Shown here: positions 12,780 to 25,383 of the stretch, piece by piece
How the letters are laid out: every line of letters begins with the position of its first letter
Numbering within the stretch: position 1 is the stretch's first letter
Assembly (NCBI GenBank): GCA_025677815.1
Contig: JAIXMP010000005.1
Coordinates: 1,240,001 to 1,304,000, forward strand
Direction of reading: 5' to 3'
From: Phascolomyces articulosus
Lineage: Eukaryota > Mucoromycota > Mucoromycetes > Mucorales > Lichtheimiaceae
Length of the DNA stretch: 64,000 bases
The notes under the pieces: generated by a model
What the model was told of the DNA's origin: nothing
The model's database searches: none
Seen by the model: the letters and a program-made list of their open reading frames with translations, nothing else
Program-made: the position numbers and the translations under genes

Positions 12780-15075
12780 CTAAAGTTTACAACTTCTGTT
12801 TGTCTTCTTATCGTCGTGTGGAACATCGATACCAGGATTACCCAAGAAGAAATTCGTAGGTTTGAGTTGAATGCTTACAATATCCACAGGCATGATAGGG
12901 AAATCTTCCACACGGGCAATGTGCGTTATGCCAAACGTAATCCAAACTACAATACTTTTGTTTCGCACATTCTTTTTTCCTTTAATATACTGCGGAATAC
13001 CAAGCTTATGATCAGGGTCACTTCGATAAACGTGGTAACCAGCAGGGAACTTTTCTTCTCGGTGATATTTAGTGACCCAGAGATTTTTTGTAGCAAAGAT
13101 GGCACGTTCATGGACAATGGATCCAGGCTTGGCCAAAAGTGTAGGAGGAGATGGATTGTGGATTTTCCAACCCACAGGTTGCTTGGCATAAGGATGGATC
13201 CTGTTTTCATTAATGATCTTCCAAGATCGATGTTTTTCGAGATTGGCAACACCTTGTGCTTCATCTGTGTCATTAAAGACCTTGGTAACTGCTCTGAATC
13301 CATTACCCACCATGTTGTCAGGATGACCGACAGGATGTTCGGAAGGAATCACATCAGTTTCAGCAACAGAATTATTGATACCGTCAACCATAGGATCAAC
13401 ACGGAAATTGAATAAATGTTGATGATGCTGAGCATCTATTTGTGGTGCAACAATGGTACCATAAGGTGCAGCTGCTTCATCTTCAGCAAGGACTGCTGTA
13501 TTAAGAATACCAGTTGCTTTTATTTCGAACTGAATGGTACCATCTTGATAAAAGTAGTAATAAATTCCATAATCATAGTTCCCAGCTATATATTATGTAG
13601 TTCATTGTCATATTTTGCATTTATATTAATGCATTATCCCATGTTCATCAGAACTTCATATTATAATGTATACCTGTAACAATATGTGAAACTACTAAAC
13701 GACGAGAACGAACTGAATGAGCCTTGCCAGTACGATATTCAGTATGTTTAAATAACAAACCCGAATCTTCTTCGTGGATACAGATAGCCTTAGGAATTTT
13801 CCATATAGGATCACCATTTAAATCATTCAAGACAGCATCCATGTAATAAATGCTACCGAGACAATCACAACCTAACTTTAAAGAATTGGTCAAAAAACCC
13901 ATACCGTACTCCCCAACATCAAATGCCATTTTGTGGTTATGGGGTTCATAAGGATTTGCATAGGGAACCACCATTTCGGCAAGTGAGAGGCGATAAAATA
14001 ATGGTCGTACAGTGCCATCCATATCCTTATATGTTAAATTGCTGATTACCAAACCTTCCCGGTAGTTGAAACCGATATGCATATTCCACTTTTGCCATGC
14101 GAGTTCTCTCCCACGGATTGTAAAGCTGACCCCTTCAGGCTGCATAATTTGGAGAGGTTTAAGATCCTTACGCAGCTTCTCTTGACCTAGCTGTTCTGGT
14201 AAGTAATGATGATTGGTCATAGGAATGGTGGGGCGTAAGTATCTGCTGTCGCGGCGCTTGGCAACAATAATATCAATCACTTTTTGTTCATTGACATCTA
14301 ATAATAGTTAATAAGCCCATAACAATGTTTATTTACTTTTGAAAATTATTATAATTCAGGAGACTTTTCGCACAAACTTTCACACACTCATATGATAAAG
14401 ATTTATTTCCTATGTTGTTGTTTTTTTTTTCTGGACTTAGCTTACCATAAACTGGATGAAAGTCGAGAGGATGAGCATACTGATTATCATCCAGAGAGGT
14501 ACTCAAATAACATATAGCTTGAATCCATCGTTTACCCTTGATGTCACTCCATCCAATTCCCCACGGAGCAATACAGACTTGTTCCATATCAGTGATTCCA
14601 AGGTTACGGCACTCCTCAATAACACTTTTATCTTCCTTCATTATCTCCATAGCTTCCAACATTTCAAGCCCATTCACAGTAGGTTGTTGACCTTCTGACT
14701 TGGTCCAACCCGTAATTGCGTTTTTCGTTAATGATACTATGATATCATGGACAAGGCCACTAAAAAAAATAAAACATGTTTATGCTCCAATAAGCATATA
14801 TTTATATATGTACGTGTGTATGGTAAAAGAGGACATTTATACCTTGGTCGGTCAATCAAAACCACAACTGCTTCGCGTTCGATTTCTGTAATCTTTGGGA
14901 GTTTTTGATCATAGCCAAAATAACCCATTACGACCTCTTTGGCTGGTTCTCTTAGAGTTATATGTGTAAATATATAACGAGCATCACCACGTTCCTTGCG
15001 AACAATGGCGGCAACTCGACTTATTTCATCTTCTGAAAGTGGATCCAGTGGATGCTGTGGTACTGCAATTGCCAT
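12780..15075 (-). CDS. Copper amine oxidase AO1 (primary-amine oxidase)
   Basis: Exons in gene order: 15075-14843, 14759-14446, 14297-13674, 13585-12780; 658 residues. Oxidises primary amines to aldehyde, NH3 and H2O2, using Cu and a topaquinone cofactor made from a Tyr in the protein. The cofactor motif NYDY is present with the precursor Tyr at about residue 394, right at the start of exon 4. The catalytic-base block FDVGEYGMGF is in exon 3, the copper-binding HxH is in AQHHQHLF, and the late His block is ITHIARVEDFPIMP. N-terminal N2/N3-type domains precede the catalytic domain; no signal peptide is seen. The C-terminus is RSCKL; CKL fits the peroxisomal PTS1 pattern. All three introns match those of AO2 (29046-31366) in position and phase. 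Exon 4 contains a tract nearly identical to AO2. Start chosen at the only ATG before the conserved HPLDPLS block. Confidence 0.95.
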
Positions 15076-15144
15076 TTATTGATTATATAAAAAAAAAAGT
15101 AAAAGAAATGGGAAAATTAGAAAAATCTTTCAGCTCTGAACATC

Positions 15145-15165
15145 CTTATATTTATTTATATATTC
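15145..15165 (-). promoter_or_regulatory. Probable TATA region of AO1
   Basis: On the minus strand the sequence reads tatataaataaatata, about 70-90 bp upstream of the AO1 ATG. Position and sequence fit a core promoter, but AT-richness makes chance matches common. Confidence 0.4.
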
Positions 15166-16092
15166 TAATCTTAATTGGCTTAGTGTGAATTTCTTTTTTC
15201 GCATGCACCGTGTCTTTTTAGTTTATTCAAGAATTAATGTATTGTTGGATTCTAAATCCCAATTTAGTATATATGATTAATACATAACATTGCTTCCGTG
15301 ATGAATTGACATTTAGCCAATTCTTCTCATTTGTACTTGCAGAAAACGCACAGTTCTTATTTGCACCTTTTTTTTTCGAAATGGTAGTACTGCGTAAATT
15401 CGAAACTGAAACCATTGGGATGTTTCACCTTATCGGAAGGAGAAACTGTTAATAAAGTAATGGTAATCCTAACAAAGATGCAATAATATGCATCAAATGA
15501 ATCTCACAGCTGAATCATCACAGCTATTACATATATATAATTTGTCATCAGAAAACAAGGTTTATTCTTTCCATCCAAAAACGTAAATAATGGGTAAAAT
15601 TGAACCAACACCAGGTTTGAATGGAAGTTATCAGGCTCGTGAATTAAAGACGTAATAATAGGCAAAAAATGAGACACGTACACCTACTGTAAGTGTCATC
15701 TTCGTACATGCAAATTATATAACTATCATTCCAAGCAATTCGCGTGTAGTACAATAGATATTTGAAATCGCTTTGTTGCATCGACAAGCAAGGCAACCAT
15801 TGGGTTGAGTGAATAGATTTCCGGTAGTGTAATGTATAAACCCTATGGATCCTTCCCCTCCCTTTTCTCCCGTATACAATGTAATCCCTTTATCTCTAGG
15901 ATTCAACACAGTAATATCCATCCTATTCCTCAGATAAAGTCGGTTCACCTTCTACTATATATTAACAGTGCAGAAATAGCTCCCCCATATTATTCTAATA
16001 CAAAAATAACATGCAATTAAAATATAAATTCGTTAAAATGGATGGTTCACTCAATGCTTTTTTTATTCAAACATATTTGCGAGATGAATTGC
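15166..16092. other. Intergenic between AO1 and RPL27
   Basis: Holds the AO1 promoter and the 3' end of RPL27. Short open frames on both strands show no protein family. Nothing further is seen. Confidence 0.4.
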
Positions 16093-17098
16093 TTAGAATC
16101 TAAGCTTGCTGAAGAACCACTTGTTCTTGCCGGTTTGATATCTTTCCTCGAAGAGCTTCTTGATGACCTATTTGCATAACAACAAAAAAAAAAATCATAA
16201 ATGCATTAGTATGACGATCATCAGTACATCCTATTCTATTAGAAAATCGCTCCAAAATTTTATTTACCTTCTTGGATTCAGAGCGTTGAGTAGCATCCTT
16301 GAAAGTTTCAGCAGAAACGGTACCCTTGATTTGTTCCAAGTCCAAAGCATAACTATTTTTTTTTTGTAAACAAGACAGAGAATCAAAAAGTTAGCATAAT
16401 TTAAACTAAAATAAATGATAAGCGTACATATATGTATAAAAAAATCGATTTACCGAGTAGGCATCATGTGGTTGTAGTTAACGATCTTGACGAAAGGCTT
16501 AACCTTGGAACGCTTGGCAAGCTTCTTCTTGCCCATAGCACGAGTGACCTTCAATGGGTAACGTTCGATACCAGCAACTACAGCGTAACCATAGGGTCTG
16601 TCCTTGGTACCTTCATCGTGGTCTAATTATCCAACACGTTTATAAATCAGTATACAGAAATTCCTCAATAGCAAATATGTATAAACTCTCCTTGAATCCA
16701 TCAATTTTTAATTTCGTTCACCAACATAGAATTCGTTTCGTTTCCAATTTTTCTCCATTTCACACACCCTTCCCCCACACACTCAACCAATCGACACTGG
16801 ATTAAAAGAAAATGATGCGTACTGCGAACGACAACGGCTTTCTTGCCAGCGTAACGACCCTGCAAGATAACGACAACCTACAATTCAACATTATAAAATT
16901 AGGATATTGATTTTCAACATTTTCGCATGGTGGCTGTATAAAACTCTAAACTTTTTTTTTGACTACAGTTTTATGTCATCCAAGATTTTTCCATCCATCC
17001 AATGTATAATCCATATGAAAAATGAATTCATCCATCAATGGAACGTGTAGCTCTGGAGGTTTCTAACATACTTTGCCAGCCTTGATGAATTTCACCAT
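16093..17098 (-). CDS. RPL27: 60S ribosomal protein eL27
   Basis: Exons in gene order: 17098-17072, 16877-16823, 16622-16454, 16352-16268, 16167-16093; 136 residues, the usual length for eL27. The protein begins [20 protein letters not shown] (KOW-like fold), continues with [19 protein letters not shown] and [20 protein letters not shown], and ends with the family signature [19 protein letters not shown]. It is a cytosolic component of the large ribosomal subunit. The first exon is only 27 nt, giving a typical ribosomal-protein layout of a tiny first exon followed by a longer intron (194 nt). The introns were scanned for C/D-box snoRNA motifs and no convincing one was found. A CCAAT motif (ccaatca, 17171-17177) lies upstream. 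Confidence 0.97.
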
Positions 17099-18420
17099 CG
17101 CAAAGAGTGGATTTCAGAAGAGGATGTGCCATGTGTCGCGGTGCTTCCCTCCTTGATCATGTCGCTTCAGCCAATCAAATTCCGTTCTTCACCGTTTGTC
17201 GGGTCTTACAGCTTATAATTTTACTTGATTTTTATTCTTCTTTTCATGACAAGAAAAATATCATATATACCTTGACAACATATACCGAAATGATAGTAAA
17301 TGATAGAATATTTGTTCTATGGAAAATGATAAAAGCTTCTCTTGTTGGGATTTTTTTTTGTTGTGCTGGTACTATCAAAGTTATAAAACATATTAAGCAA
17401 ATCATATAATTCGTGGTGCCTGTTTACTTTGAAAGGAAGATGTTATCATATACGAATAAAGACATTTGTAACACCTCACAGATTAATTTACAATCATAAA
17501 GTTCTATTATAATAAGTATCTATAACTCGTTTGCTACAAATAAAGGTAATTTCATAGTAACACCATGTGTACTATCTAGCTATAATAATAACTTAGATAA
17601 GCTATTATTTGCAATGACGATTTAACTTCGTAAGTATGATATTTACTTACATCATGTGTAGAAAATCTATTTTATGATAAAATTAGTTGATCAAGTATTA
17701 ATATGCTTCTAGTAGAAGGTATTTTTTGTGATTCCATCAACAAGATATAACCCTAGCCTATGGAGTTCTGGTGTTTTATTGAAAATTCTATTCTGCGATA
17801 TATCTTTAACGATTGTGTTCATTATTTTGTTTATCAGATATTGGCAAAATATTCAATTACATGCGTGTCCACGCCGAACCTGTTGCTCCAAAAACACAAG
17901 TAGATTATTATTAACTTAGATAGTAAAGGGTACCGCTGAATTTTCTTTTTAGAGTACAATGGTGGTGAGATGCTCAAATGTATGAGTTCTACAGACCAAG
18001 AAAACAACATAATGCATTTTTTAATCTATGTCATAACAACGAATAGTATTGTATGGCTATAGTAGAACCACCAGGTACATATTAAACGGTACAACATTTG
18101 TCCAAACATGCTTTATTACTATCTATTTATTAATTAATATATGAATCAAGAGAAAGTTTTACTATAAAGTTATTTATAAACAAGATCAATAGATAGGTAT
18201 TTAAATTATGAATTACAATAGGTGGAAACCTTGGTGGTAGGCTGAATTACGCTACTTGTAGTTTGCATATGTGTACTACAACGCATAGCGAAACTGCCTA
18301 AAACGCTCTTGCGAATTGACGGGATATCAAAACTCCGCCACTTACGCCTTTCTTTCGTTTGTTCACTTTCTTGCTTAACAATTTCTTTTGTCTATTAAAC
18401 GCGCACACTTATAACTAGTA
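17099..18420. other. Divergent intergenic region RPL27 / RNB gene
   Basis: About 1.3 kb between divergently transcribed genes. It must contain both promoters; the only motif noted is the CCAAT box near RPL27. The rest is AT-rich without coding continuity. Confidence 0.4.
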
Positions 18421-21400
18421 ATGGGCGATAATATCACTGAAGATAGTAAAACATCGAATGGTGACAAAAAGGTATTAAAATTACAGAAATACTTGTATAA
18501 TGGATATTCTTTTGTTGTTGTCTCCATAGAAACAATCGAATTCTCAATACTACTTTCTTTTCGAATCTTCTTTTTTCTTCATGGATCTCATGTATATAGA
18601 TCCCATCTCGGAAAAGTCGGGATGATTCAGTAAAGCAATCGAAGGAAGACACAAAGGACGTTTCGAATGAGGGTAAATTGTCTCACAATGGCCCAAAGCG
18701 AAATCCTTCCAGACGCGGTGGTCGCGGATCTCGTGGTGGTCGTGGAGGACGTGGACGCCGCAGTGGTGTTGATTCTCAACAATGGCGACGTAGCGATGAA
18801 TCAAATAACCATGACGACAACGATGGCGACAAAGAAAATACGATCGACAATGATACAAAGTCTACACCAAAGAGCAAGTCAACAACTGCGGTAGAAAAGG
18901 TTACACAATCTGATACCAATGATACAAGCACTGCTACTGATGGTCCACAAACTTCACCAAACGAAGAAGGCACCACACAGAAAAGAAAATCAAAGCATAA
19001 AAAAGCATCTTCCGAAGATGGACCTACTGATGCCACAACGAAGGATGATACTTCTGTTCCGAAAAATGATAAACAAAAACGTAAAAACAAGAAAAAGGAC
19101 CAGAAGGATCAACAACAAACAGAAAAAGACTCCAAAAATACTACCACAGAGACCGACAATGGACCTGCTACAACTATCGAATCCAAGGAACAGTTCTCTG
19201 CCCCTACTGATCCACCAAAGCCTAAAAAGAAGAAAAATCAAAAACAACAGCAATCCAAAGATACTACAGAATCCAAAGAATCTGTCAAACCAATTCCACC
19301 AAATCAATTAAAGGAAAATGATAAAAAGGAGAAGCAAAAGCAACCACATAAAGAAAAGGATAAGGAAATTATTGAGGTAGATGGATCAGGCAAAGAATCG
19401 AACAACCAACAGCAACCTACTGATCAAATTAAAAAGAAGAAGAAGAAACCCAAAAAAGAAAAGGATACTTCCAAATCGACGACGAACGATACAGGATTCA
19501 AAGAGGAAAGTGTCCCTCCTCGAAGTACCGAAAAGACATTGACCAAGAAAACGGATAGTTATCATCCGGAAGCATCCACCTCAAAGAAGCTGAAAAAGAA
19601 AGGCGATCGAACTGAAAAAGAACATAAAAAGGAACGATCTACAGTAACAGCGACTGCTACAGCAGCGGCACCTACTCAACACCAAAAGTTTGGCTCATCT
19701 GTCAGCAACAGAATGCGCCATTTGGCCCGTGACCGATCACTCCCAATCGAAATCAGTGATTATTCATTTACTGGTCGTGGAAGATCTTTCCGGCCAATTC
19801 ATACGCCCAATTTCAGGCACAATGCAAATATCCGTAAGGAACCGGTTGTCCTATCTAGCAATGATGGAGAAGTCGAGCAGATCCACTTTGCATCAGACTG
19901 TGCACAGGATTCTGAGCCACATGATGGTGATTCAGATGGTGATCGCGTATTATCTGAAACATTTATTGAACGTCGACCACCTCCAAAAAAAGAACCTTCA
20001 AAGAAAGAGTCTTCAAAGAAAGAGGCACCTCCCGCTAGAAAAGGAAGTAAGTAAACTTTCATTTTTTATTTCTCTTTATGTAGCTTTTATGGATAGAATA
20101 GCATGTTGAAAAATGTAACAGTTATAGGTTGACTCTCTCTTCTAATGATTGTTTATTTTATATAGAAACTGGGCAACAGGGATCAAGATTACACGGTTAT
20201 GTGCATAAGGACGATCATAATCCCCAAAATCGCAAAACACTGTTTTCTCCTTATATGAGCCCGGAAACAATTGCTAAAGAAGTCGAAGAAGGAAAACTGA
20301 TACGAGGAAATTTACGTATCAACAAACGAAATCGTTCGGATGCCTATGTCACATCAGATAGCTTGGATCATGATATCTTCATTTTTGGTCAACGTGATCG
20401 AAATCGTGCACTTGAAGGGGATGTTGTTGCCGTTCGTTTATTGGATGTTGAAAAGATCTGGAATATGAAAAAGGAAAAGATGCGTAAGCGCGATGCAGAG
20501 AAGGCAGCTGAAAAGGCGGCATCAGCAGAAAAAGAAAACAAGGTGTCACCAAATAACGAAAATGATGCCAATGAAAAAGCAGACAAATCAGATGACAACA
20601 ACCAATCAAAGCAACCCAACCCAGATGCCAATGATGAAGGCAGCAACGATCATGATGAGATGCCAGATATTGAAGAGATAGAAGGAGAAGGTCCAGATGA
20701 GACTGATGCCTTTGATGAAGAAGCGGATAAAGGCAAACCAAAATACTGTGGTGAAATTGTTGGTATTTTGGACCGACCCAAAGATCAAAAGTTTGCAGGG
20801 TAAACTTTATTTTTTATTTCATTTGGACCCTTTCATGACTCGTATCAATCTGTTATATGTATAAGTATATATGTATACTTACCAAATATTCATGTATTTA
20901 GAATCTTATTGGCGGAGCGACCACAGGGCAATCGAGACCAAAAAGAGAATGAGAAACCAAAGCAAATACGTATTGTATGGTTTAAGCCCACTGATAAACG
21001 TACGCCTCTCATTGCTATACCAATTGAACGTGCTCCGATTGATATTTTTGAGAATGCGGATAAATATGAAAATCTTCTTTTAACGGTAAGATCCATGATA
21101 AATCTTATTCTCGTATATTCATAAGAATGTTGGCGCATACTAACAACAACAAAATTACAATAGGCAACAATTACTAAATGGTCGATTATTGCACAACATC
21201 CTTTTGGTCAAATCACTGGATACCTTGGTCCTGTTGGAGCTGTTGTTTCGGAAACACAGGCCATCCTTGCAGATAACCAAGTTAAAGATGAGCCGTTCTC
21301 AGATCATGCATTAGGTGGACTTCCCAAGACACCATGGAAAATACCTCAAGTTGAATACAAGAGCAGACGAGATTTACGCGAAACACGTATATTCACCATT

Positions 21401-23450
21401 GATCCTGCTACAGCAAAGGGTAATTTTAGGGAATGAATGATGGCTTTTTTTAGATATGTTTTGATTGACAGTGCTGTATGATTTAAAATTAGATTTGGAT
21501 GATGCCGTTCACGTAATAGCATTGGAGGATAACTGTTTTGAAGTCGGTGTTCATATTGCAGATGTATCATACTTTCTTCGAAAATACAGCCCTCTCGATA
21601 CAGAAGCGCGTGATCGTGGAACAAGCACTTATCTTGTTGATCGAGTTATTCCCATGCTACCAAGTTTACTCTGTGAAGAATTATGCAGTTTGAACCCTGG
21701 TGTTGAAAGGTGAATCGAATATCGTTGATATGTATGTGTTTGTTTCTAATAAAAGAAATTTTATTTTTTTTAGACTTGCATTTTCTGTTATATGGAAAAT
21801 GGATAGCACCGGTAATATTATGGATACATGGTTTGGAAGGACGATTATCAAGTATGTATCATTATTACTACTCTATAGGTTTAGAATGGACGTGCGTCCA
21901 AATTTACTAACTGTGCTCTTTTTCCCTTTCATGAAATTGCATGATTGATAGATCATGCGCCAAGTTAGCCTATGATGATGCACAAAATGTGATTGATGGA
22001 AATGGGCTACCAAAAACAACCATCACTATGGGTCAAACACGAGGTTCTATTGAAGAAGATATTACTCATTTGTACAAGCTTTCACAACACATGAGGAAGC
22101 GACGTTTTGAAAATGGTGCTTTGTCAATCAATTCCATCCGTTTGTGTTTCAAGCTTAACCAAACAGGTGAACCTGAACATGTCTGGATCTACGAGCTCAA
22201 GGAAGCCAATCGACTTATTGAAGAATTCATGCTGTGTGCCAATATGAGTGTAGCACAAAAGATTTGCCACCATTTCCCAGATGAAGCTCTTTTACGTCGT
22301 CACGAGCCACCTATTGAAAGACGTTTGGTAAATAGTCCGTTGATATTTTCCATCAAAAAACGGATTCTTTTGCTATATTCTTTCTTACAACATGAAACTA
22401 ATCATTAAAATTTTTTAATGTATATTAGACGGAATTTTTGAAACTATCTGAAGAATTAGGTTATGAATTGGATGGTTCAACTGCTGGAACTCTGCAAGCG
22501 TCGTTTAATGCTATAGAGGATGAGAGTGTTCGATCGGTACTTACTGTAATGGCTATCAAACCGATGCAGCGCGCAAAATATTTTTGTACAGGCACTTTGG
22601 ATTTCTCAAAATACACACATTATGCACTAAATGTTCCATTATACACCCATTTCACGTCACCTATCCGTCGATATGCTGATGTTATTGTGCATCGGCAATT
22701 GGAGGCTGCTCTTCGAGAATCAGGTAATAAGAATATCATATCATTTGAATTTTTTAGTCAAAAGCAAACAACAGGAACAAAAAATATACCTAAAACAAAA
22801 AAAAATGTGATGCTTGGGTTATAGAATCATGTGGATATAGTAAAAAAGACGCTCAAGAAATTGCTCTTCAATGTAATCGATGCCGTGATGGTGCCAAAAA
22901 TGCTCAAGATCAAAATATCGAATTATACTTGGCACGGTATCTGGATAATTTGGCACTTACGAAAGGACCTATCATTCGCTCAGCTGTTGTTGTGCAAGTT
23001 CTCAGCGATGCTTTCGATATCATTGTCCCTGAATACGGTATTGAAAAACGAATTCATACAGATGCATTACCATTACATCGTCATGCTTTCGATGCTGGAT
23101 CACTTTCAATGGTTGTGTACTGGAAGAAGGGTGAACCTGTAGCTACATTCCAAGAAGGAAGGCAAGAAGATTTGCCACATGAAGGTGCATTGCCTGGTGA
23201 GAAAGAAGACGTAAAGAATACCCAACAGTACGTCGAAGATGATGATGTTGAAGATCCACCATGTCCTGGTATCCCTGTTCTAAAGCCGAGTGATATTCAA
23301 GCAACCCCAAGTGAAGATATTGATGTATCAACAGGAATGCAACGCTTCAAGGTGTTTACAAATTTTGATGTATTAATTCAAGTCAATATGCAACGTTCTC
23401 CTCCTATTATCAATGCTTATCCCATCAATCCATTTGCAGAACGACCATAA
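18421..23450 (+). CDS. RNB-domain protein of the Ssd1/Dis3L2 family
   Basis: Exons: 18421-18471, 18600-20046, 20166-20799, 20902-21085, 21164-21419, 21493-21709, 21774-21851, 21952-22327, 22429-22723, 22825-23450; 1387 residues. Residues 1 to about 500 are disordered: an RGG tract ([17 protein letters not shown]) and a long Lys/Ser/Thr/Gln-rich region. Cold-shock-type RNA-binding domains follow ([44 protein letters not shown]), with an acidic Glu/Asp/Asn-rich insert before [13 protein letters not shown]. The RNB domain starts near [14 protein letters not shown] (about residues 849-862) and continues through [12 protein letters not shown] and [20 protein letters not shown]. The domain order and the linker [13 protein letters not shown] match Ssd1, a translational regulator of cell-wall mRNAs in yeast. 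Unlike yeast Ssd1, the Asp cluster needed for RNase II chemistry is intact, so 3'-5' exonuclease activity (as in Dis3L2) is likely. Confidence 0.93.
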
Positions 23451-23772
23451 AGGATTATATCATCATCATTATCATCAAAATCAATATTTTATATATATGT
23501 ACTAATATCCAAATGGTTCATCAAAAAAAATCATCGGCTACTTTCTATTTTTTTAATTGTTTTTCTAAAAAAAAAAAAGGATACCAACATCATCAAAAAA
23601 ATCATTTTATATGCTTTGTTTAATAAAAAAAATTGTATAATTGTTCTTTAAGAAAATAATATAATTTACAGGTTGTGTAATAATGTGATGTACGTTATGT
23701 ATATGATATATTTATATGAAATGTAGAAATGACTGAAAGAAAGATAAGGTTGCTATATATACGTGGATAATT
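23451..23772. other. Convergent 3' spacer
   Basis: 322 bp between the stop codons of the RNB gene (+) and the CENP-O-like gene (-). AT-rich with several poly-A runs on the plus strand; the two 3' UTRs probably lie back to back or overlap. Confidence 0.5.
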
Positions 23773-25265
23773 TTATACATTAAATGCAAGGTTATATGCC
23801 TCTGGAAGCCTGTTCTTTAAGAAAATGTCCTTTTCTTTGGCATAGGTACGACTAGATGGGGGATTCTCGGTAATCACAACTTCGGTAGGAAAATCGATGG
23901 CGAGATTTTTATAAATCAACTCCACTACAGCATATCTAAAATATAAATTGTTCCATATGGGTTAGTAAATGTCAATGAATATTTTTTTACCATACATATC
24001 ACTTTCTTTAACACCCTCACCACTTCCCCATGTTTACCTCTCATTTCCTACGCTTTCCACTAAATTAATAATCTTTTTTGATTCATTGGGTGCAACAACA
24101 GAAGTAAGGGTATCTCGCTCATCACATAATTTTCGCATGGTTTCATATTGTTCACGTCGCCCAACATAAGCCAGTAAAAAGTCATGAATCACGCGAAGAA
24201 ATGACTATAGATATAAAAATAGGTAATACATTTATTTATATATCATTCTACTACTTAAACACACACACACACACACATTTGTCATCCGCCTTATCCCAAA
24301 GTATCACTTACATCCATATCCCATGGAAAAAGTTTATCTGCGATTTGACGAAGAGGGATGAAGTTTGGAAGTGTGTCCTTTGAGATGGTGTAATTTGTAA
24401 AGTCGTTTGGAGTATCTGGGAGTCCTGATCGTTTAGGTAATAAAAGCAAGTAATAGGGTTCAAAATAGGTTCCTATTCAAAATAGAATCTAAATTTTTAG
24501 TTGGATGTTCTTGATGTAACTCTCCTTGTCTCTCTCTTTCCGTTTAATCTCCTTAGGCAAACGACTTACCTCCATAAAATGTTTCAAGCCGTATCCCACG
24601 ATACCGTTGGAATGTAAATGTAGTTCGACCAGCCAAACGATAATACCCAATCAATTCTTGAACGCATCGTGCCTCGACAGCTTCCACGAGTTGACTTAAA
24701 ATCTATTTATCCCTCCAATGAATAAAAAATCATAATATGCCTAGCAATGTTATATAATACAAGAAGAAACCACATTTATTATACCTGCTGTTGTTTGTCC
24801 TTCAATTGTGATGCCTTTTCTCGTGTTGTATCTTTTAGAAAAAATAAAAGAGTTTAGTTCCTGATCCACAATAGGATGTATCCTAATTAAGGTTTTTTTT
24901 TACCTCTAATTTCTTCAGAAAACTTGGCTGTAGCAATATATGCAATATCTTCTTCCATAATCTCGCGTTTTAGTTTTTCTTTTTCTTCATTGGCATGTGC
25001 CACTTTTAAAAAAAAATATACATATTATTATTCAGTGATTGAGTATATATGATTTAAGTCAGGTTTCTTTTTTCGAAGTGGAAAATAATATATATATATT
25101 GTCTTACATCGCTTCCTTAATTCAATGACTTGAGCTTTTAATTGATCTTCTCGTGTGGGAAGACTTTGTATATTGTAATTTATTAGTTGGATATTATATC
25201 ATTTTATTCTGTTTGCGGTAATAATAATAGTCAAGGTATTAAACTTACAACAGGTTGGACTCCAT
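23773..25265 (-). CDS. CENP-O/Mcm21-like inner kinetochore protein
   Basis: Exons in gene order: 25265-25249, 25163-25108, 25002-24904, 24831-24785, 24702-24570, 24472-24312, 24204-24038, 23935-23773; 280 residues. The N-terminal third is a coiled coil (REDQLKAQVIELRKR; NEEKEKLKREIMEED). The C-terminal two thirds match the CENP-O family: ELIGYYRLAGRTTFTFQRYR, then GIRLETFYGGTYFEPYYLLL, then LPNFIPLRQIADKLFP, then a helical tail beginning FLRVIHDFLLAYVGRREQ. CENP-O/Mcm21/Mal2 is part of the constitutive centromere-associated network (COMA complex). The assignment is from remembered family features, not a search. The first exon is only 17 nt, so the start rests on the splice GTAAGT at 25248 and on the ATG preceding it. 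The gene is head-to-head with the HIRIP3-like gene, 157 bp away. Confidence 0.75.
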
Positions 25266-25319
25266 ATTGAAGTAATAAAAACAGGGTAAAATGAGGGAAG
25301 AGGGATAATAAAATAAGCT

Positions 25320-25383
25320 GCGCGTTATTAAAAAAAAAAAAAAAAAAAGGTTATCAAAACCGCGTTTTGAAGCAATAACGCGC
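25320..25383. promoter_or_regulatory. Divergent promoter with CGCG inverted repeat and poly-A tract
   Basis: Between the CENP-O-like and HIRIP3-like start codons lies a perfect 10-bp inverted repeat: gcgcgttatt at 25320-25329 and aataacgcgc at 25374-25383. Between the arms are an 18-nt A run (about 25330-25348) and a third CGCG motif (accgcgttt, about 25359-25367). ACGCG is the core of fungal MBF/MCB G1/S elements. Cell-cycle control is an inference from motif and gene identity. Confidence 0.5.

Noticed and set aside
12816..13415. 199-codon open frame on the plus strand
   Set aside because: It is the antisense shadow of AO1 exon 4; the same shadow occurs opposite AO2 (30542-31240). It has no promoter and its residues mirror the conserved codons of the enzyme.
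16169..17071. snoRNA inside RPL27 introns
   Set aside because: A TGATGA-like word occurs in intron 4, but no matching D box and terminal stem were found; the other introns lack the C box.
17107..17409. 100-codon plus-strand frame MDFRRGCAMCRG...
   Set aside because: Lies in the RPL27 promoter; no family, no splice continuity and hydrophobic AT-driven composition.
18776..19307. Long antisense frames rich in Phe, Leu and Ser
   Set aside because: Shadows of the Lys-rich disordered region of the RNB gene; the composition follows from reverse-complemented AAA/AAG codons.
24259..24277. (CA)n run as a regulatory or telomeric repeat
   Set aside because: It is a short microsatellite inside an intron of the CENP-O-like gene.
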